Below are positions 6,523 to 14,562 of a stretch of 64,000 nucleotides of DNA, in pieces. Made by a program: the position numbers and the translations under genes. How positions within the stretch are numbered: the first letter of the stretch is position 1; each line of letters starts with the position of its first letter. The notes beneath the pieces were generated by a model, which did not search any database, was not told where the DNA came from, and worked only from the letters and a program-made list of their open reading frames with translations. This DNA comes from LMUY01 sp965199165 (GTDB taxonomy: Bacteria; Pseudomonadota; Alphaproteobacteria; Acetobacterales; Acetobacteraceae), in NCBI GenBank assembly GCA_965199165.1, contig OZ240681.1, positions 310,001 to 374,000 on the forward strand, read 5' to 3'.

Positions 6523-7668
6523 ATGACGTCGTCCCCTCTTATCCTCGGTCGCAACGGCGCGGTGTTCGAGCGTCACACCTACCGTCATGACGGGCTGAAC
6601 CTGGTGGCCTGGGTCATCCGTCCGCCGGGACCGGGACCGTTCCCGCTTCTCATCATCAACCATGGCTCAGGCATCGTGCAGGCGGACGACGGCACGTGGG
6701 CCGACGTTTCGTCCCGCTACGGCGTCGATCCGGAGAACCCGGCATGGGCTCGCCTTGCCGAGAGCGGCGCGCTCACGCTCCTGCCCGAGGGTCGCGGATA
6801 CGGCGGATCGGACGGCCCGTCGCCCCTGGATGCCGCGCGGGGTGGCACCGACGCGACCTTCGCCATGCTGGTAGGCCGCGCCTCCGACGCCAACGCCGCG
6901 GCCGATTGGGCCTGCGGCCGACCCGACGTAAATGGCGCCCGGTGCGTCATCGCCGGGGCCAGCCACGGCGGCGTCGTCTCCCTCCTCGCTGCGGCCGAAC
7001 GCCCCTACGGTGCGGTCATCGCCCAGGCGACAGGCGCCGCCTACGGCCCCGTGGAGGCCAGCGTCCGCCCGATCGCCAACGCCGCCGCCCGCATCACGGC
7101 ACCCGTGCTGTTCCAGCACATGCGGACCGACACCCTTGTGCCGGCATCGGGCGCACGGACCATCTTCGACTGGAGCAGCCGCTTCCGTCCGATGCAAAGC
7201 TGGCGCGACTATCCCGGCGCGTCGGGCGTCGAGGGCCACCACGTCTATGATCCGGCGAACGCCCGGCAGATGCGGCCGGATTACGTCGCTGCCATTCAGG
7301 CGGGGTTCTCTGCCTCGCCGTCCGCACCGGAGGACCCTCCCGAGCGATGGACGAACCTCGATTTCCTTCTGCCCGCGGCGTTTCCAAACGATGCGCCGCG
7401 CTGGGCTGGCCGCTTCGGTGAAGACGGGCCGGACGCGATGGTGGCCCTGGCCGGAGACCAAGCCGTGTATTGCTGGAAGGATTGCAACTCGCGTGGATAC
7501 GGCGAGGGCCGGGTCGCCTACCGCGGCGACATTCGCCAGGTCGAGCCATGGCCCGGCGTGACGCTGCACTTGGAGGCCCTCCCGGGCGGCGCGCTCCAAA
7601 TCACCTACGAGCGGGACGGGGAACGCTCGATTGCCCGCCTCGACCCGGTTTACGCTGGCGACGGCTGA
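6523..7668 (+). CDS. alpha/beta hydrolase (dienelactone hydrolase/prolyl-peptidase-like)
   Basis: The 381-residue protein has an oxyanion-region LLIINHGSG near residue 46, an EGRGYGGSDG strand and turn, and the nucleophile elbow GASHGG with Ser147. A histidine in EGHHVYD may complete the triad. After the hydrolase core (to about residue 260) there is an extra C-terminal domain of about 110 residues with a YCWKDC motif that I do not recognise. It has no signal peptide and is probably cytoplasmic. It is followed 66 bases later by the metalloprotease-like gene. The exact substrate cannot be inferred. Confidence 0.78.
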   Translation: MTSSPLILGRNGAVFERHTYRHDGLNLVAWVIRPPGPGPFPLLIINHGSGIVQADDGTWADVSSRYGVDPENPAWARLAESGALTLLPEGRGYGGSDGPSPLDAARGGTDATFAMLVGRASDANAAADWACGRPDVNGARCVIAGASHGGVVSLLAAAERPYGAVIAQATGAAYGPVEASVRPIANAAARITAPVLFQHMRTDTLVPASGARTIFDWSSRFRPMQSWRDYPGASGVEGHHVYDPANARQMRPDYVAAIQAGFSASPSAPEDPPERWTNLDFLLPAAFPNDAPRWAGRFGEDGPDAMVALAGDQAVYCWKDCNSRGYGEGRVAYRGDIRQVEPWPGVTLHLEALPGGALQITYERDGERSIARLDPVYAGDG

Positions 7669-7734
7669 CACCGTCCATCCTCCACTCAATGCTTTGCCGA
7701 CGATCCCATTCTCTTCGCCAGAGGGACCGAATTG

Positions 7735-8400
7735 ATGGCTGAACTCCAGTTCTGCAACGCATCCGGGCTCCTGGCTCCCCGCCTGGAAGCGGAGGTCCGT
7801 GCTGGCATTTGGGATGCGGTCACCGCATTGGCCTCGCACGCCGATCTGTCGCATGTCGGCATCGTCGTGCATCTGAGTGAGATGGTCGGGCGGGAAATCG
7901 GCCTCGGCGGACACGCCTACGGGCCCGATAGCTGCGCAATCCACGTCGATCCAGGATGTGCGGCGCTGGCGCAGGACACGCGCAGGAACGCGGCGGCGAT
8001 CGCGATCCATGAGTTGCACCACGTGCTGCGCGCCCGGCACTATCGCTGGTTGCGGTTCGCCGACCTCTGCGCCGGAGAGATATTGGCGTTGGAGGGTCTG
8101 GCGACGCGGTGCGAGCTGTTCCTGGGCTACCCCGAGCCCTTGAACGTCCGCGGTTGGTCCGGCGTCCTGACCCAGGAATACCTTGCGAGGGTCGCACCCA
8201 TCGTCGGCGATCCCGCGGCGGAATGGCAGTGGATCTACCAGCTCGGTGAGTTCCCTGCGTCCGTCTACAGAGCCGTCTACCCGATGGGCCACCGCGTTGT
8301 AGGCGCCTACCTTGCCCGAAGCGGCCTCTCGCCCATCGAGGCGCTCGGCGTGCCGTGGGAGGACATCTGGCAGGCGGGCTCGGAGGCGGAGCTGGCATGA
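7735..8400 (+). CDS. predicted zinc-dependent protease (DUF2268-like)
   Basis: The 221-residue protein contains the zinc-binding motif HELHH (residues 92-96), a HExxH metalloprotease core, in the context AIHELHHVLRARHY. A downstream LEGLATRCELFL segment may supply the third ligand. The overall layout (N-terminal alpha/beta, HExxH helix, C-terminal helices) resembles the DUF2268 group of putative Zn proteases. There is no signal peptide. The start at 7735 is preceded by AGAGGGA at a good distance. It may be cotranscribed with the upstream hydrolase and the downstream acetyltransferase. Confidence 0.68.
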   Translation: MAELQFCNASGLLAPRLEAEVRAGIWDAVTALASHADLSHVGIVVHLSEMVGREIGLGGHAYGPDSCAIHVDPGCAALAQDTRRNAAAIAIHELHHVLRARHYRWLRFADLCAGEILALEGLATRCELFLGYPEPLNVRGWSGVLTQEYLARVAPIVGDPAAEWQWIYQLGEFPASVYRAVYPMGHRVVGAYLARSGLSPIEALGVPWEDIWQAGSEAELA

Positions 8401-8434
8401 CGAGGGGCGTGCCTCCCTGCCCGCCGACATTCGG

Positions 8435-9025
8435 ATGACCGGGTCCCCCTTCGTAGACCGGACCAGTGGATCGGTGTTGTGCGGACCGCGTGTCCGGTTG
8501 CGGCGACCCTGTCCGCGAGACGTCGCGGAGCGGCTCGCGCTGGGCCGCGACCCGGAAATCATGCGGATGTTCGGCACCGACCCGGCAACCCTGCCGCCGC
8601 TGACGGCGGACGGCGCTGCGCACTGGGTGGAGGACTTGTCACGACATTCGCATGCTTGGGTGGTCGAGCACGACGGCCGTCTGCTCGGCGAGGCCCGCCT
8701 CGACGCGCTCGATGCCCATGACCGGCGGGCTCGTCTCGCGGTCGGCTTGTACGATCCGGCCCTGATCGGGATGGGTCTGGGACGCGAGGTCGTCCGGCTC
8801 GTGCTGGCTCACGCCTTCGGACCACTCGGACTTCACCGGGTAAGCCTTCGGGTGATCGACTACAACACGCGCGCCATCCGCTGCTATCGGGCTTGCGGCT
8901 TCGTGGTGGAAGGCCGGGAGCGGGATGCCGCCCGTGTCGGCGGCTCATGGCACGACGACCTCATGATGGGCGTGCTCGCCCATGAATTTGCCGAGCATGA
9001 TCGGGGTCCGTCACCGGTATCCTGA
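8435..9025 (+). CDS. GNAT-family N-acetyltransferase (RimJ/RimL type)
   Basis: The 196-residue product begins with the RimL-type strand LCGPRVRLRRPCPRD. It has the acetyl-CoA loop GMGLGREVV near residue 110 and the C-terminal CYRACGFVVEGRER motif of GNAT enzymes that acetylate protein N-termini or small amines. The start at 8435 follows the protease stop by 34 bases. The ending SPVS runs into a region of gene debris. Substrate unknown. Confidence 0.78.
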   Translation: MTGSPFVDRTSGSVLCGPRVRLRRPCPRDVAERLALGRDPEIMRMFGTDPATLPPLTADGAAHWVEDLSRHSHAWVVEHDGRLLGEARLDALDAHDRRARLAVGLYDPALIGMGLGREVVRLVLAHAFGPLGLHRVSLRVIDYNTRAIRCYRACGFVVEGRERDAARVGGSWHDDLMMGVLAHEFAEHDRGPSPVS

Positions 9026-9091
9026 CCACAGTTCCGACGGGAAGGCAGACAAGCTGTAGGCCTGAAGGCAGAGGCCATCCAGACGCCGATG

Positions 9092-9360
9092 TCAGACCGC
9101 ACCGAGGCCGCCGAGCGCGTCGCGGACCCAGCAGAGGTCCTCAGCCAAGGTGCGCCGCGGGACCGTTCGTCGGGTGCCGCGCCGTGCCGGAACGCCAGGA
9201 AGCCGATTGCGCAGGCGGCGTTGCACAGCCGGATCAGAAAGCGGTCCAACTTCGTCCCGGCTAAAGGCTCGTAGGCCGCCAACGCCGCGTCTAGCTCCGC
9301 TTCGTCGGACCGTCCGTCCGGGAACACCAGATAGCCGCATGCTGGTGGAAAGCTGACTGT
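9092..9360 (-). pseudogene. C-terminal remnant of an APH-type phosphotransferase
   Basis: Reading on the minus strand, one frame gives ACGYLVFPDGRSDEAE, then LDAALAAYEPLAGTKLDR and IGFLAFRHGAAPDERS. A second frame, one base shifted, continues RRTLAEDLCWVRDALGG to a stop at 9092. Joined, these match the helical C-terminus of the aminoglycoside-phosphotransferase/homoserine-kinase fold. The kinase core is missing, as a stop lies at about 9362. It is therefore a truncated and frameshifted fragment. Confidence 0.45.
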
Positions 9361-9393
9361 CCGCTATCGGGCGGCAGCCAAAAGAGATGGTCT

Positions 9394-9675
9394 GTGGACC
9401 CGACCTGCCGTCTCGATGTGTTCATAAAGGGGAGTGCCGAACGGCTTTGCGCATGTTGTGGTTCCGCGCTGGTTGAAGGTGACAGCACCGCCGCTGTCGG
9501 GGCAGAAATCGCTGTAGATGGCACGGAGATCGTGGACGGCTCCGGCTTCGTCGTCATCCCGGGCTTCGTCGACGCCCACATGCATACCTGGCAAACGGCG
9601 CTGCGTGGCGCCGTCGCAGGTTCGACGCTGATCGAGTATTTTCGCCTGGTGCAGGCGGGGCTCGCGACCCGCTAG
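9394..9675 (+). pseudogene. N-terminal fragment of an amidohydrolase (AtzA/TrzN/8-oxoguanine deaminase type)
   Basis: Residues 25-93 show the beta-sandwich and first metal-binding strand of cyclic amidohydrolases: IVDGSGFVVIPGFVDAHMHTW followed by QTALRGAVAGSTLIEYFR. The two histidines of the HxH metal motif are in DAHMHTW. An intact enzyme would continue for about 380 residues, but the frame stops at LATR. Only the first fifth of the gene survives. It abuts the APH remnant head to head, so this is a junction of gene debris. Confidence 0.7.
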
Positions 9676-10017
9676 TTGCCTACCGAACCCAAATAGGACG
9701 ACACTAGGCGGGCTGGACGTATCGATCGCGCAGGCCGATCAGCAATGTCTGAGCAGAACCGATTAGCGCCTTTGGGAAGCAGTTATGCTCAGACGTGAGA
9801 GGCGAGATCGTCTATCGTCAGGTTGGCCACGCGCTTCGCGACAGACCCGACCCTAGGTGGCCGGCTGGCGGCCGTTGAAGTCCAGTGGGATTTTGGGGAA
9901 GGTCGGGCTGGCTGGTCAGGCCGCTTCAAGCTGGAGCCGCTCGTTTAGAAACTGCGCCGCCCTCGGCCACCTCGATGCACCGGTACCGTCCGCAACTGCA
10001 CGGCCGGCCCTATCGCC
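9676..10017. other. no confident gene
   Basis: Open frames here are short, with no domain-like sequence on either strand. It follows the amidohydrolase fragment and precedes the stop of the minus-strand tautomerase gene, and is best regarded as debris plus the tautomerase 3' end. Confidence 0.3.
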
Positions 10018-10452
10018 TCACCCTTTGGCGATGGCGCCGGGCTGCTTCACCCAGGGCATCGGGACATCGATGTCGGACAGCAGCTTGCCTCTGCCGAAGC
10101 TCATGCTTTCCAGGGGAACGTCGTACATCATGAAGCAGACATCATCCTGTCCCAGCCCCGCCTTCTCAACGGCGTAGTGCGTCACGAGCTCGGCCAGTCG
10201 CCTTTTCTTCTCCACCGTACGTCCGGCCCCGAGCGTCACCGTGATGACGACCGCGCGGGCAGACCGTTGGAGGTCCGGGAACGTCGGATGGAGGAAGAGC
10301 TCGTCCTCGCCGTGCTCGCTGATGACGATGAACCTGTCCTCCATCGGCGTGCCCAGGGCCTCGTGAAGTGCCAGGTTCAGCCCGTCGGCCAGCCCTCGCT
10401 TCTCGCTCCCGGTCAATTGTCCAGCCGGAACGTGGGCGTGGAACACTGGCAT
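10018..10452 (-). CDS. tautomerase-family protein
   Basis: The 144-residue protein starts MPVFHAHV, so after removal of Met the catalytic Pro1 of the tautomerase superfamily is exposed. The start at 10452 is fixed by GGAGGAGAA eight bases upstream, which removes a 16-residue extension that would bury the proline. The length fits fused-repeat tautomerases (4-oxalocrotonate tautomerase-like or MIF-like). Family members act on enol/keto acids or dehalogenate small acids; the substrate here is unknown. Confidence 0.75.
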   Translation of the reverse strand: MPVFHAHVPAGQLTGSEKRGLADGLNLALHEALGTPMEDRFIVISEHGEDELFLHPTFPDLQRSARAVVITVTLGAGRTVEKKRRLAELVTHYAVEKAGLGQDDVCFMMYDVPLESMSFGRGKLLSDIDVPMPWVKQPGAIAKG

Positions 10453-10539
10453 GCTGTTCTCCTCCGATGAATGGCTGACCGAACGTCTAGCTTTCCTCAA
10501 TCCAACGCAGAGTTTTGCCGCCCTCCGGCGGTACTTCTG

Positions 10540-10572
10540 GCTTTCCCAAAGAGCATGGCCAAACGGGAAAGC
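10540..10572. promoter_or_regulatory. 8-bp inverted repeat between the two minus-strand genes
   Basis: GCTTTCCC (10540-10547) and GGGAAAGC (10565-10572) are perfect arms with a 17-base spacer, located upstream of the tautomerase gene and downstream of the NTF2-like gene. It may be an operator of the tautomerase promoter or a loose terminator. Confidence 0.25.
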
Positions 10573-10632
10573 CGCACGCCGACAGGACGGACAGCGCCAC
10601 GCGTTCGGCGATAGTTGGCTGGCGGCGCCTTG

Positions 10633-11040
10633 TCAGACACGTGCAGCTCGGGACACGTCGTAGCTGTCCTCCAGCATCTGGAAGCGCGTCACGATGTCGT
10701 CGGCGATCGTCAGCACGAGCGCGGACTGGGTCGCGGTGATCTTGCCCGTCGCTTTGATCCGTGTCCGTAGCCTCCCAACGATCACTGCGCGCTCCTCGCT
10801 GGCGAGCACGTCCTCGACCTCGAACGCCAACGGCTCGGTCATGCCGCGCTGATCGCGCAAGAAGTCGGCTATCGCCTGGCGCCCGGTCTTGTGACCGACC
10901 CAGGGCAGCACTCCGTCGTCACCTTGGATTTCGAACACCAGGTTTTCGGCGAACGACGCTGCGATCTCGTCGGGGTCGCGACCGCTGCCGATGCCTTCCA
11001 GCAGCGTGTTGGCGATCTCGATGTTGCGTTCCCTGCTCAT
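10633..11040 (-). CDS. SnoaL/NTF2-like protein
   Basis: The 135-residue product starts at ATG 11040 with GGAGGACG upstream. It shows the cone-fold layout of NTF2/SnoaL proteins: an N-terminal helix with RNIEIANTLLEGI, then a strand-rich half with GHKTGRQAIADFLRD and FEVEDVLASEERAVIVG. This family includes ketosteroid isomerases, limonene epoxide hydrolases and dehydratase-like proteins, as well as many uncharacterised stress proteins. No catalytic residue set can be assigned. It lies upstream of the tautomerase on the same strand with a gap of 180 bases. Confidence 0.72.
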   Translation of the reverse strand: MSRERNIEIANTLLEGIGSGRDPDEIAASFAENLVFEIQGDDGVLPWVGHKTGRQAIADFLRDQRGMTEPLAFEVEDVLASEERAVIVGRLRTRIKATGKITATQSALVLTIADDIVTRFQMLEDSYDVSRAARV

Positions 11041-11203
11041 CGCGACGTCCTCCATTGCCTACGATCCTGGATCACCAACGCTGATGTCATTGCCGCCCCT
11101 GATTCATCACCAGCCGCCTTCGCGCGTCTCCGACCACGCCTTGCAACAGAGCCGTCCTGAAGTGCTGCGCAACGCTCGCGACTGCCCGGCATGCCGGGGC
11201 CGC

Positions 11204-12166
11204 TCAAAGGACGACTGCGTCGAAGTCGCGCAACGGCCCAGATGGCACGATGCGCGTCGGGTTGAGCCATGGATGGCTCATGTAGTAATGCCGCTTGATG
11301 TGATTGAAATCCACCGTCGGCCGGATGTCAGGGTGCTGGAAGAGCCTGCGCGTATAGTTCCAAAGCCTTGGAAATTCGATCAGCGTCTGCCGATTGCACT
11401 TGAAGTGCCCGTGGTAGACTGCGTCGAAGCGCACCAGCGTGGTGAACAGCCGGATATCGGCCTCGGTCAGCGTAGGACCGACCAGAAAACGCCGATGCGA
11501 GAGCCGGGCCTCCAGCCAATCCAGCGTGTCGAACACGCCGGCGAACGCGTCGTCGTAGGCTGATTGGTCCGTGGCGAAGCCGGCCCTGTAGACGCCGTTG
11601 TTGAGATCACGGTAGATCCGGCCGTTGACCGCATCGATCTCCTGCCGATGCTCCGCCGGGTAGTAGTCCCCGGGACGAGCGCCGAGATGATCGAACGCCG
11701 AGTTGAGCATCCGAATGATCTCTGACGACTCGTTTGAGACGATAGTGCCCTGCTCCTTGTCCCAGAGCACCGGAACCGTCACGCGCGAGGTGCAGGCTGG
11801 GTCAGCCCTCGTGTACACTCCGTGCAGTGTGTGCTGGCCGTTGACCGTGTCGGGCACGACGCCCGGCCCCGGCTCGAACGTCCAACCCTCCTCGCCCATC
11901 AGCCAGTGCACGACGGACAACCCGATGACCTCTTCAAGCCCTTTCAGGCTACGCAGGATCAACGTCCGGTGCGCCCAGGGGCAGGCCAACGACACGTACA
12001 GGTGATAACGGTCGCGTTCAGCCTTGAACGCCCTTCTCCCCGGCGGAGCAGACCCGTCCGCGGTCACCCAGTCGCGGAACACCGACGGCGGCCGCTCGAG
12101 CCGACCGCTGGCGGTCACCGTCTCGATGCCGTTGACGCGCCATTGCCCGCCGATCAGTTCACCCAA
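11204..12166 (-). CDS. glutathionyl-hydroquinone reductase (Xi/omega-class GST)
   Basis: The 320-residue protein has the Xi-class signature: the redox motif ACPWAHRTLI with Cys62, the glutathione-binding strand RVTVPVLWDKE, SNESSEIIRMLN and a long C-terminal helical domain ending in the SHPWLNPT motif. Enzymes of this class reduce glutathionyl-hydroquinones using glutathione and protect against or recycle quinones. The gene overlaps the end of the flavin monooxygenase-like gene by eight bases, so the two are coupled. The neighbourhood (pirin, DoxX, LysR) also points to quinone or redox stress. Confidence 0.85.
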   Translation of the reverse strand: MGELIGGQWRVNGIETVTASGRLERPPSVFRDWVTADGSAPPGRRAFKAERDRYHLYVSLACPWAHRTLILRSLKGLEEVIGLSVVHWLMGEEGWTFEPGPGVVPDTVNGQHTLHGVYTRADPACTSRVTVPVLWDKEQGTIVSNESSEIIRMLNSAFDHLGARPGDYYPAEHRQEIDAVNGRIYRDLNNGVYRAGFATDQSAYDDAFAGVFDTLDWLEARLSHRRFLVGPTLTEADIRLFTTLVRFDAVYHGHFKCNRQTLIEFPRLWNYTRRLFQHPDIRPTVDFNHIKRHYYMSHPWLNPTRIVPSGPLRDFDAVVL

Positions 12167-13238
12167 GGCTCACCTCCAGGTTTCGGCTGGTGTTCGTCAG
12201 CCCGGCAGATGCAGCGCGGACGACCGGCGCCACCTTCGTGCCGAGCAACTCGATCGAGCTCAGCATGGCGCCGTGTTCCAACAACGCCGAACTCATCTGG
12301 AACGTCAGGCGCGAGATGCCGCCCAACGCCTCGCTCGCGGCAAGGACCTTCGCGGCCACCGTTTCAGGATCGCCGATCAGGTAGGCGCCAGAAGGGCTGC
12401 ACATCGCATCGAACTGCTGTCGCGTGGCGGGCGCCCAACCCCGCTCGCGCCCGATCGTCGTGAACATGTGCGCCCAGCCTGGGAAGAAGGTGTCGCGGGC
12501 CTGCGCCGATGTCTGACCGACGAAACCGAAGGCGTGGACGCCCACATGCAGGGCTTCCGGCGGATGGCCGGCGCGCTGCCCCGCTTGGCGGTACAGCCCG
12601 ACGAGCGGACGGAACCGGCGGAACTCGCCGCCGATGATAGCCACCATCAACGGCAGGCCAAGCGTGCCGGCTCGGGCGAAGGAGGCGGGCGTGCCCCCGA
12701 CGCCCACCCAGATCGGCAGCCGCGCCTGCTGGGGCCGGGGATACACCCCCTGGCCGGTCAGCGGCGGACGATAGTGCCCGGTCCATGTGACGTGAGTGGC
12801 ATCGCGGATCTTCAGCAGCAGCCCGAGCTTCTCGGCGAACAGCGCGTCGTAGTCGTCCCGTTCCAGCCCGAAGAGCGGGTAAGCCTCCCCGAACGATCCC
12901 CGGCCGACGACGATCTCCGCCCGCCCGGCAGCGACCAGGTCCAGGGTTGCGAACTCCTGGAAGACGCGGACCGGGTCGGCGGCGCTGAGTACCGTCACCG
13001 CACTCGTGAGGCGGATGGATTTCGTCCGCGCGGCCGCGGCGGCGAGCAGGATGGCCGGTGCCGAGTCCAGGAACTCGGCCCTATGGTGCTCGCCGATCCC
13101 GAACACGTCCAACCCGGCGTGGTCGGCCGCCTCGACTTCCTCCAACAGGTTGGCCACCCGGTCGGCCCCGGTGAGCGTCCGCCCCGTCGCGGTGTCCGGA
13201 AACAGCGCCGCGAAGCTGTCGATGCCGATTTCGATCAT
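12159..13238 (-). CDS. LLM-class flavin-dependent oxidoreductase (luciferase-like monooxygenase)
   Basis: The 359-residue protein has the bacterial-luciferase TIM-barrel hallmarks: AADHAGLDVFGIGEHHR near residue 37, the strand LTSAVTVLSAADPVR, VVGRGSFGEAY and the later ARLPIWVGVGGTPAS. These enzymes use FMNH2 or F420 to oxygenate aldehydes, sulfonates or terpenoids. It is followed with an eight-base overlap by the GST gene and preceded nine bases away by pirin, so pirin, LLM oxidoreductase and GST form one operon. Confidence 0.84.
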   Translation of the reverse strand: MIEIGIDSFAALFPDTATGRTLTGADRVANLLEEVEAADHAGLDVFGIGEHHRAEFLDSAPAILLAAAAARTKSIRLTSAVTVLSAADPVRVFQEFATLDLVAAGRAEIVVGRGSFGEAYPLFGLERDDYDALFAEKLGLLLKIRDATHVTWTGHYRPPLTGQGVYPRPQQARLPIWVGVGGTPASFARAGTLGLPLMVAIIGGEFRRFRPLVGLYRQAGQRAGHPPEALHVGVHAFGFVGQTSAQARDTFFPGWAHMFTTIGRERGWAPATRQQFDAMCSPSGAYLIGDPETVAAKVLAASEALGGISRLTFQMSSALLEHGAMLSSIELLGTKVAPVVRAASAGLTNTSRNLEVSLG

Positions 13239-13247
13239 CGCCCGCGC

Positions 13248-13955
13248 CTAGACTGCGGAATTGCGCGTGACCACGAACACCAGCTCGGCGTCCGGCGCGG
13301 CCTGGATCGTCACAGTGGGCTCATTCCGGATCGCCAAACCCTCGCCTGCCTCGACGCGGATGCCACGGACGACGACCGCGCCAGCGGCGGGAACCAGATA
13401 GCCGCCGTGCCCTTCGTCGAACGTGTAGGAGATCGTCTCGCCGGAACCCAGCAGTGCCCCGTAGATTTCGGCGTCGGCGCCGACCGGCAGGGCCTCCGAG
13501 CCGCCGCTCCCGCTGGCAAGCAGCACGAGCCGGCCCGAGCGGTCTGCCTTTGGGAAGGGCTTGGCGCCCCATTGCGGCACCCCGCCGCGCTGCCTGGGAT
13601 GCAGCCATATCTGGAAGATACGCGTGGTCACGTCCTCGTCGTTGTGCTCGGCGTGGCGGATGCCCGTGCCGGCGCTCATCACCTGCACGTCGCCGGCGCG
13701 GGTGACGCCCTGGTTGCCGAGGTCGTCCTTGTGCGTGATCGCACCCTCGCGCACGTAGGTGATGATCTCGACGTTGGCGTGCGCATGGAGCGGGAAGCCC
13801 GCGTGCGGCGCGATCGAGTCGTCGTTCCAAACATAAAGATCGCCGACTGGCCGATGGGCCGGGTTGCCGTAGGAGCCGATCGCGAAATGGTGCTTGGCGT
13901 TCAGCCAACCGGCCTGGACGCCGGCGATATCGGCCGATGACCTGTGTTCGAGCAT
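13248..13955 (-). CDS. pirin-family protein
   Basis: The 235-residue bicupin starts at ATG 13955, with AAGGAC upstream. The N-terminal cupin carries the metal-binding pattern FPLHAHANVEIITYV, then QVMSAGTGIRHAEHN, which matches YhhW-type pirins that act as quercetin dioxygenases or iron-dependent redox sensors. His and Glu ligands appear conserved. It is the first gene of a pirin, LLM oxidoreductase and GST operon and is read away from the doxX gene by about 90 bases. A role in quinone or flavonoid metabolism is a reasonable inference. Confidence 0.86.
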   Translation of the reverse strand: MLEHRSSADIAGVQAGWLNAKHHFAIGSYGNPAHRPVGDLYVWNDDSIAPHAGFPLHAHANVEIITYVREGAITHKDDLGNQGVTRAGDVQVMSAGTGIRHAEHNDEDVTTRIFQIWLHPRQRGGVPQWGAKPFPKADRSGRLVLLASGSGGSEALPVGADAEIYGALLGSGETISYTFDEGHGGYLVPAAGAVVVRGIRVEAGEGLAIRNEPTVTIQAAPDAELVFVVTRNSAV

Positions 13956-14048
13956 GATGGGATGTCCTTGGTTGCGTCGGCCCGATCGGGTCTCGCGGTC
14001 AGGTCGCATCGAACCTGACCGCGGCGTCTGCTTGCCGGTCTTGTTCGG

Positions 14049-14471
14049 CTATATCTGCCGGACTGTTGTCGGCGCCGCCGCGTTGAAGCGTCGTGCGTCG
14101 AGGCTGTAGGCGCCAGCTCCGAATGCGACCACTTGAAGCAAGCCGCCGATCATGAAGATATTTTTCAGGAAGTTGATCATCTGATTCTGGTCGGCCAAGT
14201 TGTTGTGGAAGAACACCGCCGTCGCAAGGGTGAAGACAGCCAGGACGATCGCCACGATCCTCGTCTGGAAACCTGCGATGAGTAGAAGGCCGCCGCCGAG
14301 CTCAATCAGGATCGCAACCAAGTAGGCGGCGAGCGGCACTGGCAGCCCAACTGCCGCGATGTAACCCTGCGTCATGGCCGGCGCCATGATCTTGCCGAGG
14401 CCGCTGAAGGCGAAGACGGCACCCATGAGAAGGCGGCCGAAGGCAGCGATTGAGGCCGTTTGATTGTTCAT
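14049..14471 (-). CDS. DoxX-family membrane protein
   Basis: The 140-residue protein has four transmembrane helices and the DoxX motifs FAFSGLGKIMAP, ELGGGLLLIAGF and FFHNNLADQNQ, with the LKNIFMIGGLL helix. DoxX proteins are membrane components linked to thiosulfate or thiol oxidation and to redox homeostasis. The start at 14471 faces a LysR gene across a region with two inverted repeats. Induction by a redox signal through that regulator is likely but not shown. Confidence 0.86.
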   Translation of the reverse strand: MNNQTASIAAFGRLLMGAVFAFSGLGKIMAPAMTQGYIAAVGLPVPLAAYLVAILIELGGGLLLIAGFQTRIVAIVLAVFTLATAVFFHNNLADQNQMINFLKNIFMIGGLLQVVAFGAGAYSLDARRFNAAAPTTVRQI

Positions 14472-14473
14472 GA

Positions 14474-14551
14474 CACCTGTTTCCGTACTGACAGAGGAAA
14501 CATGTGGTGCGGATGGGCATCTCGGAATAGAAAGGATAGCAAACCATCCTT
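14474..14551. promoter_or_regulatory. divergent doxX/LysR promoter with two inverted repeats
   Basis: CACCTGTTTCC (14474-14484) and GGAAACATGTG (14496-14506) match at 10 of 11 positions around an 11-base spacer. A second repeat, AAGGAT (14532-14537) with ATCCTT (14546-14551), lies nearer the LysR start. LysR regulators normally bind such interrupted dyads in the divergent region to control both genes. Confidence 0.5.
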
Positions 14552-14562
14552 GCAGGATTGAT

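Noticed and set aside
6667..8577. Long minus-strand open frame antisense to the hydrolase and protease genes
   Set aside because: It has no ribosome site or domain motif, and it is the complement of genes with clear catalytic motifs. High G+C makes such antisense frames common.
12024..13940. Long plus-strand open frame antisense to the LLM oxidoreductase and pirin genes
   Set aside because: The minus-strand genes have strong family motifs. The plus-strand product is Arg/Asp/Gln/Gly-rich without any domain.
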